From the NCBI RefSeq assembly GCF_042660705.1, contig NZ_JBHSUQ010000001.1: DNA of 64,000 nucleotides, one strand, 5' to 3'. Positions within the stretch are counted from its first letter, which is position 1, and each line of letters opens with the position of its first letter. The notes under the pieces are model-generated. The model had not been told where the DNA came from. It saw only the letters and a program-made list of their open reading frames with translations, and made no database searches. The DNA comes from Undibacterium_A arcticum. Lineage in GTDB: Bacteria > Pseudomonadota > Gammaproteobacteria > Burkholderiales > Burkholderiaceae_D. A program made the position numbers and the translations under genes. Of the stretch, positions 8,933 to 16,642 are shown piece by piece.

Positions 8933-9024
8933 GTAGGGTGCGCCGTGTGCACCGGATCATCCACCGGCCTGCGATAAATTCTTGTTGTTGAGATTGACGT
9001 ATTGGTGCGCACGGCGCACCCTAC
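8933..9024. repeat. REP/BIME element, left partner of the RAYT gene
   Basis: 92 nt with 21-bp terminal inverted repeats: the left arm begins GTAGGGTGCGCC (8933) and the right arm ends GGCGCACCCTAC (9024), with one mismatch between arms. A second element of identical length and closely similar interior lies at 9614-9705. Both can fold into a long hairpin and together flank the transposase gene. Confidence 0.88.
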
Positions 9025-9053
9025 GGTTTTTCTGACCGTCTGCCATATCAAAT

Positions 9054-9599
9054 ATGTCGAACTATCGGCGTGCAAACATCCGCGGCGGCGCTTACTTCTT
9101 CACCGTGAATACCTTGCGCCGCATGCCGATTTTGACAGAGCTGACGATGCGTGCGGCATTGCGCGATGCGATTGCGCAAACCCGTTTATCCCATCCGTTT
9201 ACTATCGATGCCTGGGTTTTATTGCCCGATCATTTGCATTGCATCTGGACCTTGCCGCAAGGGGATGCGAATTTTTCTGCACGCTGGTCCATGATCAAGC
9301 GCCTTGTTTCCCAACGCTGCGGGGCGGAATTTGGCGCCGCCGACCTATCCGCCTCCCGCGCCAGCCGCAAGGAAACTGGTATCTGGCAACGCCGTTTTTG
9401 GGAACATCAAATCCGCGACGACAATGACTTTTCCCGGCATGTCGATTACATTCATTGGAACCCGGTGAAACATGGTCTTGTGACGCGGGCGATCGATTGG
9501 CCGTATTCGACCTTTCATCGTTACGTCGCGGGTGGGATGTATTTAACGGACTGGGGACTTAGCGAAGCGACAGAATTTGCAAATAATCTTGGCGAGTGA
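9054..9599 (+). CDS. REP-associated tyrosine transposase (RAYT, Y1/IS200-like)
   Basis: 181 residues. Single-strand-DNA nuclease of the Y1 HUH superfamily thought to move REP sequences. The HUH motif is DHLHCIW (His60 and His62), and the helix with the nucleophile is in HVDYIHWNPVKHGLV (Tyr near 132), both diagnostic for RAYTs. N-terminal NYRRANIRGGAYFFTVNTL is the usual first strand region. It is flanked on each side by a 92-nt REP/BIME element in the same orientation, which is the expected substrate arrangement. Full length and undamaged, so possibly active. Confidence 0.93.
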   Translation: MSNYRRANIRGGAYFFTVNTLRRMPILTELTMRAALRDAIAQTRLSHPFTIDAWVLLPDHLHCIWTLPQGDANFSARWSMIKRLVSQRCGAEFGAADLSASRASRKETGIWQRRFWEHQIRDDNDFSRHVDYIHWNPVKHGLVTRAIDWPYSTFHRYVAGGMYLTDWGLSEATEFANNLGE

Positions 9600-9613
9600 A
9601 TCTGGCTCTGAAT

Positions 9614-9705
9614 GTAGGGTGCGCCATGCGCACCGAATCACCCACCGGCCATCGATAAATTCTTGCCGTTGATGTTGACGTTCCGGTGCGCGCGGCGCAC
9701 CCTAC
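9614..9705. repeat. REP/BIME element, right partner of the RAYT gene
   Basis: 92 nt, same design and orientation as 8933-9024: arms GTAGGGTGCGCC... at 9614 and ...GGCGCACCCTAC at 9705. The interior shares CACCGGCC and CGATAAATTCTTG with the left element. It begins 15 bases past the RAYT stop codon. Confidence 0.88.
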
Positions 9706-10070
9706 GGCGCTCAATACGGTACCCGACGCATCCTGCACCTGCAATATACTCCACGCCGTATTTTTCCAGACGCAATGAAATCATGCGGGAAATGGCTATT
9801 TCCCAACATACTCCCTGTTTTTTATGAATGCAGCGGTTAGTCGGAGTTGCCGCCCTGCCTAGCTTGTCTCAACTCCCCCTTGCGACCTTGCGTGATATTG
9901 CTTGCACAGCACCGCCCGATGCGGGCGGCGGCTGCCGCCTTGTCGTCTACAATGCCTGCCGTGCGCGATTGACGTCCAATAAACGTCATCTGCGAGGTCA
10001 ACTATGCGCATCGGATCTGAAGGCGAACGCCCTTGCAGCCAGCGCGGATCAATTCAACAGGAAAGAAAAC
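9706..10070. other. Intergenic region upstream of the ParB-like gene
   Basis: 365 bases. Contains TATACTCC at 9745-9752 and CATACTCCCTG at 9807-9817, and the 17-mer CTTGTCGTCTACAATGC at 9939-9955. An open frame continues upstream of 10071 to 9828 but has no ribosome site and no protein homology I can see. Confidence 0.5.
9939..9955 (+). promoter_or_regulatory. Putative promoter element CTTGTCGTCTACAATGC, copy 1
   Basis: The TACAAT inside fits a sigma-70 -10 box. The exact 17-mer recurs at 10957-10973, in each case upstream of a gene (116 bases before 10071; 45 bases before 11018). A clear -35 box is not seen. Confidence 0.5.
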
Positions 10071-10907
10071 ATGAGCATCACCATCAACGAACAACTGCGT
10101 GCCTACATCGACCCACTGACCGCGAACGAACATGCGGCGCTGGAGCGCAGCATGGTGGCCGAGGGTTGCCGCGATGCGCTGGTGCTGTGGGGCGAGGTGC
10201 TGATCGACGGTCATAACCGGTATGCGATCTGCCAGCAGCACGATATCGCGTTCAAGACGGCGCAGAACGACAGCTTCGCGAGCATCGAGGATGTGCAGCT
10301 GTGGATGATCGATAACCATCTGGCGCGGCGCAGCGTATCGGATTTCCAGCGCGGGGTGCTGGCCTTGCGCAAGAAAGAGATCGTGGCCGCGCGCGCCAGG
10401 GTGCCGGACGACAGCAAGCCCGATGCCGCCGAGGCAGCGGATGCCGCTACGCCGGCAGGTAAACCGTTCCAGACCCGCCAGGACATCGCCAGGGTCGCCG
10501 GCATCAGCAGCAATACCATCAGCCAGATCGAGAAAATCCAGAAAACTGCCGCACCGGAATTGGTCCAGGCAGTGCGGTCCGGCACCATTTCGATCAATGC
10601 CGCCGCCGCGGTCGCGTCGCTGCCGAGTGCAGAACAAGTTGCTGCGGTCGCCGGCGGCCGAAAGGAATTACAGCAGGCCGCCAGACAGGTACGGGAACAG
10701 GTGCGCGAGTTGAAGTCGTCTGCCAAGCCGGTTGCGGCTGCGGCCACCCCAACGGCGCCAGACGCAGCCGGCCAAGCGGACAGCGATGTCGATGCCCTGC
10801 GCCGCAAAATTGCCGCACTGAGCGCAGAAAACGCGGCATTGCGCCAGCAGCTTGCCGCGTTAAGCGCCGCGTTGGAAGCGACCAAGGGGCTGGTTGATAC
10901 CGTTTGA
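10071..10907 (+). CDS. Orphan ParB/sulfiredoxin-domain DNA-binding protein
   Basis: 278 residues, start at ATG 10071 after CAGGAAAG. Residues 5-60 form a ParB-type nuclease/NTP-binding domain (LRAYIDPLTANEHAALERSM, then VLIDGHNRY), residues 75-110 hold WMIDNHLARRSVSDFQR, and residues 135-195 include a helix-turn-helix RQDIARVAGISSNTISQIEKI. The C-terminal 40 residues are a coiled coil (ALRRKIAALSAENAALRQQL). This layout is seen in plasmid/phage replication-partition proteins. No ParA ATPase is adjacent, so it is an orphan, perhaps a relic of a mobile element or a regulator. Confidence 0.75.
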   Translation: MSITINEQLRAYIDPLTANEHAALERSMVAEGCRDALVLWGEVLIDGHNRYAICQQHDIAFKTAQNDSFASIEDVQLWMIDNHLARRSVSDFQRGVLALRKKEIVAARARVPDDSKPDAAEAADAATPAGKPFQTRQDIARVAGISSNTISQIEKIQKTAAPELVQAVRSGTISINAAAAVASLPSAEQVAAVAGGRKELQQAARQVREQVRELKSSAKPVAAAATPTAPDAAGQADSDVDALRRKIAALSAENAALRQQLAALSAALEATKGLVDTV

Positions 10908-10956
10908 TGCCGTTCTTGCTGCCGCAGGCGTGCGCGATACTGGCGGTACGCGGCAG

Positions 10957-10973
10957 CTTGTCGTCTACAATGC
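10957..10973 (+). promoter_or_regulatory. Putative promoter element CTTGTCGTCTACAATGC, copy 2
   Basis: Identical to 9939-9955. It lies 45 bases before the glutaredoxin start and carries TACAAT as a possible -10 box. Confidence 0.5.
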
Positions 10974-11017
10974 TGCCTCGCTTGCTTGAAGTCGACAACA
11001 TCCCACCAAGAGAACCG

Positions 11018-11401
11018 ATGAAATATTTTTTTAGACTGCTACGCCTGATTCTTGGACCTTTCATGCTGCTGACCGAGTGGCTGACCAGACCACGAGGCGT
11101 GGTGCGCGCTGCGGCTGAACAGGCCAGCGTCGATGCCGCCTGCCGGCAATTGACCTTGTATCAATTTCGCACCTGCCCGTTTTGCATCAAGGTACGGCAG
11201 GAGTTGCGCCGTCATTCATTGAAGGTCGAATTACGCGATGCGCAGCATTCGGCAGAAAACCGTCAGGCCTTGTTGGCGCAAGGTGGCAGCGGCAAGGTAC
11301 CTTGCCTGAAAATTACCGATGAACACGGCACGGCGCGGTGGCTGTATCGGTCCGCTGAAATCATCAGCTATTTGCAGCAGCGGTTTGCTGTTGGCACCTA
11401 A
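11018..11401 (+). CDS. Membrane-anchored glutaredoxin-like protein
   Basis: 127 residues from ATG 11018. Residues 3-18 (YFFRLLRLILGPFMLL) form an N-terminal membrane anchor or signal. From about residue 43 the glutaredoxin fold begins (LTLYQFRTCPFCIKVRQEL) with active-site C53-P-F-C56; KVPCLKI supplies the cis-Pro, and YRSAEIISYLQQRF ends the fold. It should act in dithiol or glutathione-linked redox at the membrane. A longer frame to 10904 lacks homology and overlaps the upstream gene's stop. Monocistronic with the promoter element at 10957. Confidence 0.87.
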   Translation: MKYFFRLLRLILGPFMLLTEWLTRPRGVVRAAAEQASVDAACRQLTLYQFRTCPFCIKVRQELRRHSLKVELRDAQHSAENRQALLAQGGSGKVPCLKITDEHGTARWLYRSAEIISYLQQRFAVGT

Positions 11402-11599
11402 GCATTAAGCAGGGAGCACCCTGCCGACGGCGCCAGACGGCCTTGAACGCGCACCTGTGTGGGGAAGCAACGGCGATTCCTGTTCGCGGGTTTAATTTCT
11501 TTGCCGAAATAAATTTAGCTGGTAGAGTAAGTTTTGGTTTCCGGCCAATGCAGCGGCGCGGATCTCACCGCATCGAGTTCGACGCCGCTATCCTCTCCC

Positions 11600-12331
11600 A
11601 TGAAAATCCTGCTCCAAGCCTGCGCACTCCTTTTGACGATCATTGCCGGCGCATCTTTCGCCGGGCCGGCCGACTATGTGTACCGCACCTACGATAATGC
11701 CGGACAGCGCACGTTCGCCCTGAATGCGGGCAGCACCGCCATCGAAGACGAAGCGCGCGCCAGCAGCGCTTCTTTGGCGTTTGGCTACGGCATCAGCGAA
11801 TCCTGGTTTTCGAATCTGTATTTCGAGTACGAGCGCGAAGGCGGCAACGGCACCAAGTTCGAGGGCGTGGAATGGCAGAATATTTTCAGGCTGACGCACG
11901 GCCAATACCCGGTCGATGTCGGCTTGTTTACCGAGCTGGCACGTCCGCAGGAGCGTGACGAGGGTTATGCACTGACCGTCGGCCCGCTGTTCGAGACCGA
12001 AATCGGTCGCACCCAGCTCAATTTCAACCTGCTGTTGTCGCGCTCTTACCGCGCCGTTGGCGACAATCCGATGAAGATGGGTTACCAGTGGCAGGTCAGG
12101 CATCACTGGAAGCGGCTGTTTGAGCCCGGCCTGCAAGGATTCGGCGACATGGGGCAGTGGGATCATTGGGACCCCAAGCGCGAGCAATCACACCGATTTG
12201 GTCCCGCGCTGTTCGGAACGCTCGATCTCGATGACCGGCGCGCGATCCAATATAACTTGGCCTACCTGTTCGAAACGACCAATGCACGGCAGCAAAACAC
12301 GATCAGACTGCAAACCGTGTTTGAGTTCTAA
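11600..12331 (+). CDS. Outer-membrane beta-barrel-like protein, function unknown
   Basis: 243 residues from ATG 11600; the open frame further upstream is not conserved in character. A signal peptide occupies residues 1-21 (LLQACALLLTIIAGASFA). The mature protein is rich in aromatic and alternating polar residues (YGISESWFSNLYFEYER, RYQ-type girdles) and ends TIRLQTVFEF, with the terminal Phe typical of outer-membrane barrels. No cysteine-rich or enzymatic motif. Probably an outer-membrane protein of about ten strands; cargo or role unknown. Neighbours are unrelated. Confidence 0.75.
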   Translation: MKILLQACALLLTIIAGASFAGPADYVYRTYDNAGQRTFALNAGSTAIEDEARASSASLAFGYGISESWFSNLYFEYEREGGNGTKFEGVEWQNIFRLTHGQYPVDVGLFTELARPQERDEGYALTVGPLFETEIGRTQLNFNLLLSRSYRAVGDNPMKMGYQWQVRHHWKRLFEPGLQGFGDMGQWDHWDPKREQSHRFGPALFGTLDLDDRRAIQYNLAYLFETTNARQQNTIRLQTVFEF

Positions 12332-12478
12332 GCCGGATAGTCGGCGCCATTACGAGACTGCGCGGCTGCAACCTGGCAGCCGGCGTATTGACTGCGGCGC
12401 AATGCGGACCGGATCGGGCAGAGTTGTGCCACTTCGACTACACTCTGCCCTCTCGTCACCTTCAATCTGGAAACCCTC

Positions 12479-12988
12479 ATGACCATCTCCATGTACACCG
12501 CATCGATCCCCGTTTTCAAGCAAATACTCGGCGGCCTGCACGACGTGCTGGCCAAGGCCGAAGCACATGCGACGGCCAAGAGCATCGAACCGAACGCGTT
12601 GCTGCAGGCGCGTCTGTTCCCGGACATGTTTAACCTGGTCCGCCAGGTACAGATCGCTGCCGATTTCGCCAAGAGCGTGTCGGCGCGACTGGCCAATGCC
12701 GACGTGCCGGCATATGAAGACAACGAGCAGACATTTGCCGACCTGCAGGCGCGCATCGCCAAAACGTTGGCCTTCATCGATGGCCTCGCCGCCACCCAAT
12801 TCGACGGCAGCGAATCGCGCGAGATCGTGCTGCGTCCCGGTACGCCGAAAGAGAAAAAACTGTCCGGCCAGGCTTATCTGCTGTCCTATGGTTTTCCGCA
12901 GTTTTTCTTCCATGTCACCACCACCTACGACATCCTGCGCCACAACGGTGTGGAAATCGGCAAGCGCGACTTCATGGGCAGCTATTAA
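12479..12988 (+). CDS. DUF1993 domain protein
   Basis: 169 residues, all in one DUF1993 domain (DinB-like four-helix family). Signatures are SMYTASIPVFKQIL at the start, ARLFPDMFNLVRQVQIAADFAK near residues 45-65, and the C-terminal FPQFFFHVTTTYDILRHNGVEIGKRDF. The family function is unknown. Cytoplasmic by absence of a signal peptide. Spacing to the preceding gene is 147 bases and the glnS relic starts 16 bases downstream. No unusual features. Confidence 0.88.
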   Translation: MTISMYTASIPVFKQILGGLHDVLAKAEAHATAKSIEPNALLQARLFPDMFNLVRQVQIAADFAKSVSARLANADVPAYEDNEQTFADLQARIAKTLAFIDGLAATQFDGSESREIVLRPGTPKEKKLSGQAYLLSYGFPQFFFHVTTTYDILRHNGVEIGKRDFMGSY

Positions 12989-13003
12989 ATCAAGGGACTG
13001 TAA

Positions 13004-13214
13004 CTCGGTCTGCACGCTGTAATTCCAGCACCACGGTCCGCTCCAGGACCGGGCTGCTGGAACATTTGGCCGATGGCGCCTTGTTCCAGACACCGCTGCC
13101 AACGCCATACGAATTCTCCCGCCTGATGCTGACCTGCATCGTCACCCGCAATCGTAAGCCGCGCCACCTGGGCGACGACAACATCGTCGACTGCCGGGAC
13201 GCCGCGACGATGCC
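13004..13214 (+). pseudogene. Decayed internal fragment of glnS
   Basis: Aligns almost base for base with glnS 7918-8127 (210 bases) with roughly 70-75 percent identity and one net extra base. Both begin CTCGGTCTGCACGCTG and share CTGGAACATTTGGCCGATGG and ACATCGTCGAC. In the glnS reading frame the copy hits a TAA after five codons, so it cannot encode protein. Differences are spread over all codon positions, as expected for a neutral relic. Weak further similarity to the glnS 3' region may exist near 13345-13375. Confidence 0.85.
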
Positions 13215-13621
13215 CCTTCGATCCTGAACCCTCGCAACTGACTGCGGACTCGACATTCCGATCCGCACAACACGCGCGTAGTCCAACCAGCAGCCGCTGA
13301 CGGCAGCGCTCAATCCGGCCGGTGCTGACCTTGACCTATCGCGCACGGCACTTCCATTCTGACGCCGGACCGGCCGACAACACAGTCAAATAGACAACAA
13401 TAGTCGCGGATTGGCAGGTTCAGCCGACGCCCGCTCGCCCCGCATGCGCCCCGTTTATTTCACTTTTGACATCAAACCGTTGTCTGTGGCCGCGCTGCGC
13501 CCGTAATTTCCAGTTAAAAACACAACCCACTGTCAACCGAATCGGCGCGGTCAGCGTCATTAGTCTTGTGGCCACGCCACTACTTTTGCCAAAACTGCTC
13601 CGCAGATAAAAGATCACCACC
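13215..13621. other. Intergenic, no gene seen
   Basis: 407 bases following the glnS relic. Possibly more diverged glnS sequence, with CTGACGCCGG at about 13360 resembling glnS 8703-8712. Otherwise nothing recognisable. Confidence 0.4.
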
Positions 13622-13951
13622 ATGATTTATGAAATACAGCTTCGTCCCGCCAGCAACCAACAGATGTCTTCTGATCAACTAATCTGGATCGAGTCTGCTC
13701 TGCCCACGCGAACATTTGAACAGTGGCTGGTCAGCAAATCGCTGTTGAACGGCACCAGCGACGCACCCGTCGTGCGCTGGAGCGTCGTGCAATCGGATCG
13801 CCCGGCGCATTTTCAGCTAGAGACAGAAATGGCGGCGCTGGAGAATCACATCGATGATCTCATCACCGGCAGCCCGGAAATCCGCGAGATGCCCGAAGCA
13901 GTGACTGCGTTGCGCGCGTATCAGTTGTACACGGCTGCGGCCCATTCGTGA
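13622..13951 (+). CDS. Small hypothetical protein
   Basis: 109 residues, mixed alpha/beta, acidic, with no signal peptide, membrane helix or known motif. Codon use resembles neighbouring genes (GC-rich third positions), and the sequence has sensible hydrophobic spacing (WIESALPTRTFEQWLVSKSLL; EMAALENHIDDLITGS), which supports it being real. The ribosome site is weak. I do not recognise a family. It is followed after about 140 bases by a GNAT gene on the same strand. Confidence 0.55.
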   Translation: MIYEIQLRPASNQQMSSDQLIWIESALPTRTFEQWLVSKSLLNGTSDAPVVRWSVVQSDRPAHFQLETEMAALENHIDDLITGSPEIREMPEAVTALRAYQLYTAAAHS

Positions 13952-14093
13952 CCCGGCTTGCGCCAGAGGTGGCGTGCGCGCCCTTGCTTGCGCCGCTTGC
14001 TGATATCCCGTTTGGCGCCATCCCGTTCACGTCTCATACTCGATTCGTTTAAGATTGGCGTCCGTGGCACCTTCCGTGCATCGCCGATCTTTT

Positions 14094-14645
14094 ATGTCCG
14101 ACCCGTCTTCCTTCCCGACTCTCCATACGGCCAATTTCCTGCTGCGCCAGATCGCACAGGACGATCTGGCTGACATCTTTCGCGGATTGTCCGATCCGCG
14201 CGTGACCGCCTACTATGGCGTCAGCTACGCCACGCAGGAAGCGGCGCAGATGCAGATGCAGTGGTATCGCGCGATTGAACAACAGCACAGCGGCATCTGG
14301 TGGGCGATCTGCCGCCCCGATGCGCCGGCTGCGCTGCTCGGCACCTGCGGTTTCTATGACTGCGACCGGGAGAACCGTAATGTCGACATGGGCTATTGGC
14401 TGCTGCCCGAGCATTGGGGTACCGGCGTCATGCGCGAATCGCTGCCGGCGATTTTGAGCCATGCGTTCTCGCAGATGAGACTGCATCGCGTGGAGTGCGA
14501 AGTTGAACCCGCCAATCTCGCCAGCGGTCGGCTGCTGCGCGGGCTGGGCTTTGTCCATGAAGGCAGGCGGCGGCAGGTCGCTTTCAAAAATGGCAGCTTT
14601 GTCGACATGGAGTATTACGCACTGCTCGAGCACGAACTGCGCTAG
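14094..14645 (+). CDS. GNAT acetyltransferase, RimJ/RimL type
   Basis: 183 residues from ATG 14094 (a TTG 39 bases earlier is possible but less likely). Acetyl-CoA-dependent N-acetyltransferase. Family pattern: N-terminal FPTLHTANFLLRQIAQDDLADIF, central LLGTCGFYDCDRENRNVDMGYWLLPEHWGTGVMRES (motif A region), and C-terminal VEPANLASGRLLRGLGFVHEG. These are the marks of ribosomal-protein-type acetyltransferases (GNAT_3/RimJ). Target is unknown. It is one of four GNAT genes between 14 and 23 kb. Confidence 0.9.
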   Translation: MSDPSSFPTLHTANFLLRQIAQDDLADIFRGLSDPRVTAYYGVSYATQEAAQMQMQWYRAIEQQHSGIWWAICRPDAPAALLGTCGFYDCDRENRNVDMGYWLLPEHWGTGVMRESLPAILSHAFSQMRLHRVECEVEPANLASGRLLRGLGFVHEGRRRQVAFKNGSFVDMEYYALLEHELR

Positions 14646-14805
14646 TCGCCTACCCGATGGCGCCACGCCAACGCGTCGTTTTTGCTGATTCGGTTCCGCG
14701 GATTTTTTTCTCCAAACGCGCTCGCAGACGCACCGTCGCTGCAATGTGATTCCCGCCCTCTTGTTGTCGCCATGCCCACGATCGGATATATTGGGGCGCT
14801 AATCA

Positions 14806-15258
14806 ATGACGGACATTCGAACCATGCACGACGACCCGATCTGGATGCCGGTTGCCTTGGCCGAAACAGGTGTAAGCCAGTATCCGGCAGGGCTGAGCAA
14901 CCCGCGCATCACGGCGTATCACGACGGCACGAATATCCGCGGCTACGATGACAAGGCATCCTGGTGTTCGTCATTTGTGAACTGGTGTCTGGCACAGGCC
15001 GGCATTGCCGGCACCGGTTCGGCGCTGGCGCGCTCCTGGCTGGAATACGGGCAACCGCTGTCCGCACCGATCTCAGGATGCATCGTGGTACTGCAGCGCG
15101 ACGAGCCAGACAGCTGGAAGGGCCACGTCGGATTTTTCTTGCGCGCGGATCGGGAGCATGTCTATCTCCTTGGCGGCAATCAGCTCGGCCAGGTACGCGA
15201 ACATTCCTATCCGCTGGCACACGTGCTCGGCTATCGCTGGCCGAGTCCCAATCGATGA
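14806..15258 (+). CDS. TIGR02594-like NlpC/CHAP-type peptidase domain protein
   Basis: 150 residues; Met7 is an alternative start. The core has WMPVALAETGVSQYPAG near residue 13, DDKASWCSSFVNWCLAQAG near 48-66 with the catalytic cysteine in SWCSSF, ALARSWLEYG, then GHVGFFL near 106-112 with the catalytic histidine and LGGNQ near 122-126. This matches TIGR02594 proteins, which are cysteine peptidase/amidase-fold cell-wall or phage-associated proteins. No signal peptide, so an intracellular or phage-type role is open. It stands alone between GNAT and glyoxalase genes. Confidence 0.82.
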   Translation: MTDIRTMHDDPIWMPVALAETGVSQYPAGLSNPRITAYHDGTNIRGYDDKASWCSSFVNWCLAQAGIAGTGSALARSWLEYGQPLSAPISGCIVVLQRDEPDSWKGHVGFFLRADREHVYLLGGNQLGQVREHSYPLAHVLGYRWPSPNR

Positions 15259-15319
15259 TCGCCGACGCCGGCGATGCCGTGTATCTTCTCACTTCAACAG
15301 TCATTCTCAGGAGACCCGC

Positions 15320-15685
15320 ATGATTCTCGGTTTGCGCAGCGCCATCTATCCGACACCCGATCTGGCCGGTGCCAGAATCTGGTATGAGCATGTCCTGGCC
15401 CGAAAGCCGTATTTTGATGAACCGTTTTATGTCGGCTTTTCGGTCGGCGGCTTCGAACTGGGACTGGTGCCCAATGGGACGCCGGGCATCACCGGCCCGC
15501 AGCCGCTGTGGGGCGTGGCGAATGCCGATGCCGAGTTCGCACGACTGCAACAGCTCGGCGCCACTGCACTGGAAGCGGTGACCGATGTCGGCGGCGGCAT
15601 CCGGGTCGCGGCGGTGACCGATCCGTTCGGCAACCGCTTCGGCATCATCGAAAATCCCCACTTCAAGCCGTCGGCAATGGCGTGA
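15320..15685 (+). CDS. VOC-family (glyoxalase/bleomycin resistance) protein
   Basis: 121 residues from ATG 15320, after CAGGAG with good spacing. One vicinal-oxygen-chelate domain: LRSAIYPTPDLAGARIWYEHVL at the start, FYVGFSVGGFELGLVP in the middle, and AVTDPFGNRFGIIENPHF at the end with the metal-binding Glu in IIENP. Likely a metal-dependent lyase or resistance protein; the substrate is unknown. It precedes a glutathione S-transferase by 83 bases on the same strand, so a shared detoxification role is plausible. Confidence 0.88.
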   Translation: MILGLRSAIYPTPDLAGARIWYEHVLARKPYFDEPFYVGFSVGGFELGLVPNGTPGITGPQPLWGVANADAEFARLQQLGATALEAVTDVGGGIRVAAVTDPFGNRFGIIENPHFKPSAMA

Positions 15686-15768
15686 TCATCGTAAACGAAA
15701 GGTCGGTCAAGCCTGTGATGCTGACAACGTGGTTCGACACCAGCCAGTAGTCTTGCGAGAATAATTCC

Positions 15769-16440
15769 ATGATCATCGTTCACCACCTGAACAACTCGCG
15801 CTCGCAGCGCATCCTGTGGCTGCTCGAAGAGCTTGGCCTCGCATACGAGATCAAGCGCTACCAGCGGGATCCAACAACCATGCTGGCGCCGCCAGAGCTG
15901 CGTGCGGTCCATCCGCTCGGCAAATCGCCAGTCATTACCGACGATGGGCTGACGATCGCGGAGTCGGGCGCGATTGTCGAATATCTGGTCGAGCGTTACG
16001 GCAACGGACGATTGATACCGGCCGCGGGGTCGCCCGACAAGCTGCGCTACACCTACTGGCTGCATTACGCGGAAGGTTCGGCGATGCCGCCGCTGTTGAT
16101 GAAACTGGTGTTCGACCGTATCGAAAAGGGACCGATGCCCTGGCTGGTCCGACCGGTTGGACGCGCCATCGCGCGCCGCGCCAAGAGCTCGTTCATTGAA
16201 CCGCAGATCCGGCAGCATCTCGATTATCTGGAAGCGGAGCTGGGCAAGACCTCATGGTTTGCCGGTGACGCGTTGACCGCCGCTGATATCCAAATGAGCT
16301 TCCCGCTGGAGGCAGCGGCTGCGCGTGCCGGGCTGGATGCGAGCCGGCCCAGGCTGATGGATTTCCTGCAGCGCATCCATGCACGTCCGGCCTATCAACG
16401 CGCGTTGGAGCGCGGCGGTGAATACGGCTTGCTAAGGTAA
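15769..16440 (+). CDS. Glutathione S-transferase
   Basis: 223 residues, cytoplasmic. N-terminal thioredoxin-like domain: IIVHHLNNSRSQRILWLLEELGL with the catalytic Ser in NSRSQR, HPLGKSPVI with the cis-Pro, and the ESGAIVEYL glutathione-binding segment near residues 64-72. The C-terminal all-helical domain includes WFAGDALTAADIQMSFPLEA. Conjugates glutathione to electrophiles or acts as a peroxidase. Same strand and 83 bases downstream of the glyoxalase-family gene. Confidence 0.93.
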   Translation: MIIVHHLNNSRSQRILWLLEELGLAYEIKRYQRDPTTMLAPPELRAVHPLGKSPVITDDGLTIAESGAIVEYLVERYGNGRLIPAAGSPDKLRYTYWLHYAEGSAMPPLLMKLVFDRIEKGPMPWLVRPVGRAIARRAKSSFIEPQIRQHLDYLEAELGKTSWFAGDALTAADIQMSFPLEAAAARAGLDASRPRLMDFLQRIHARPAYQRALERGGEYGLLR

Positions 16441-16642
16441 CACGTCTCAATTCAGACCCATTCACCGCGAGCGGGAAGACAAATGACCGGACCGCCTGGT
16501 GGCAACTCCGCTGCCTTGCAGCCCGAACCATATAGCGGCCACAACCGGATGGAGAACAATATGGCATGCTGGAACGGCAACCAACGGATCAGCATCGGTC
16601 TGGCAGCGCGCTAAATTACAATAACCTTACCAGCGATCTCTC

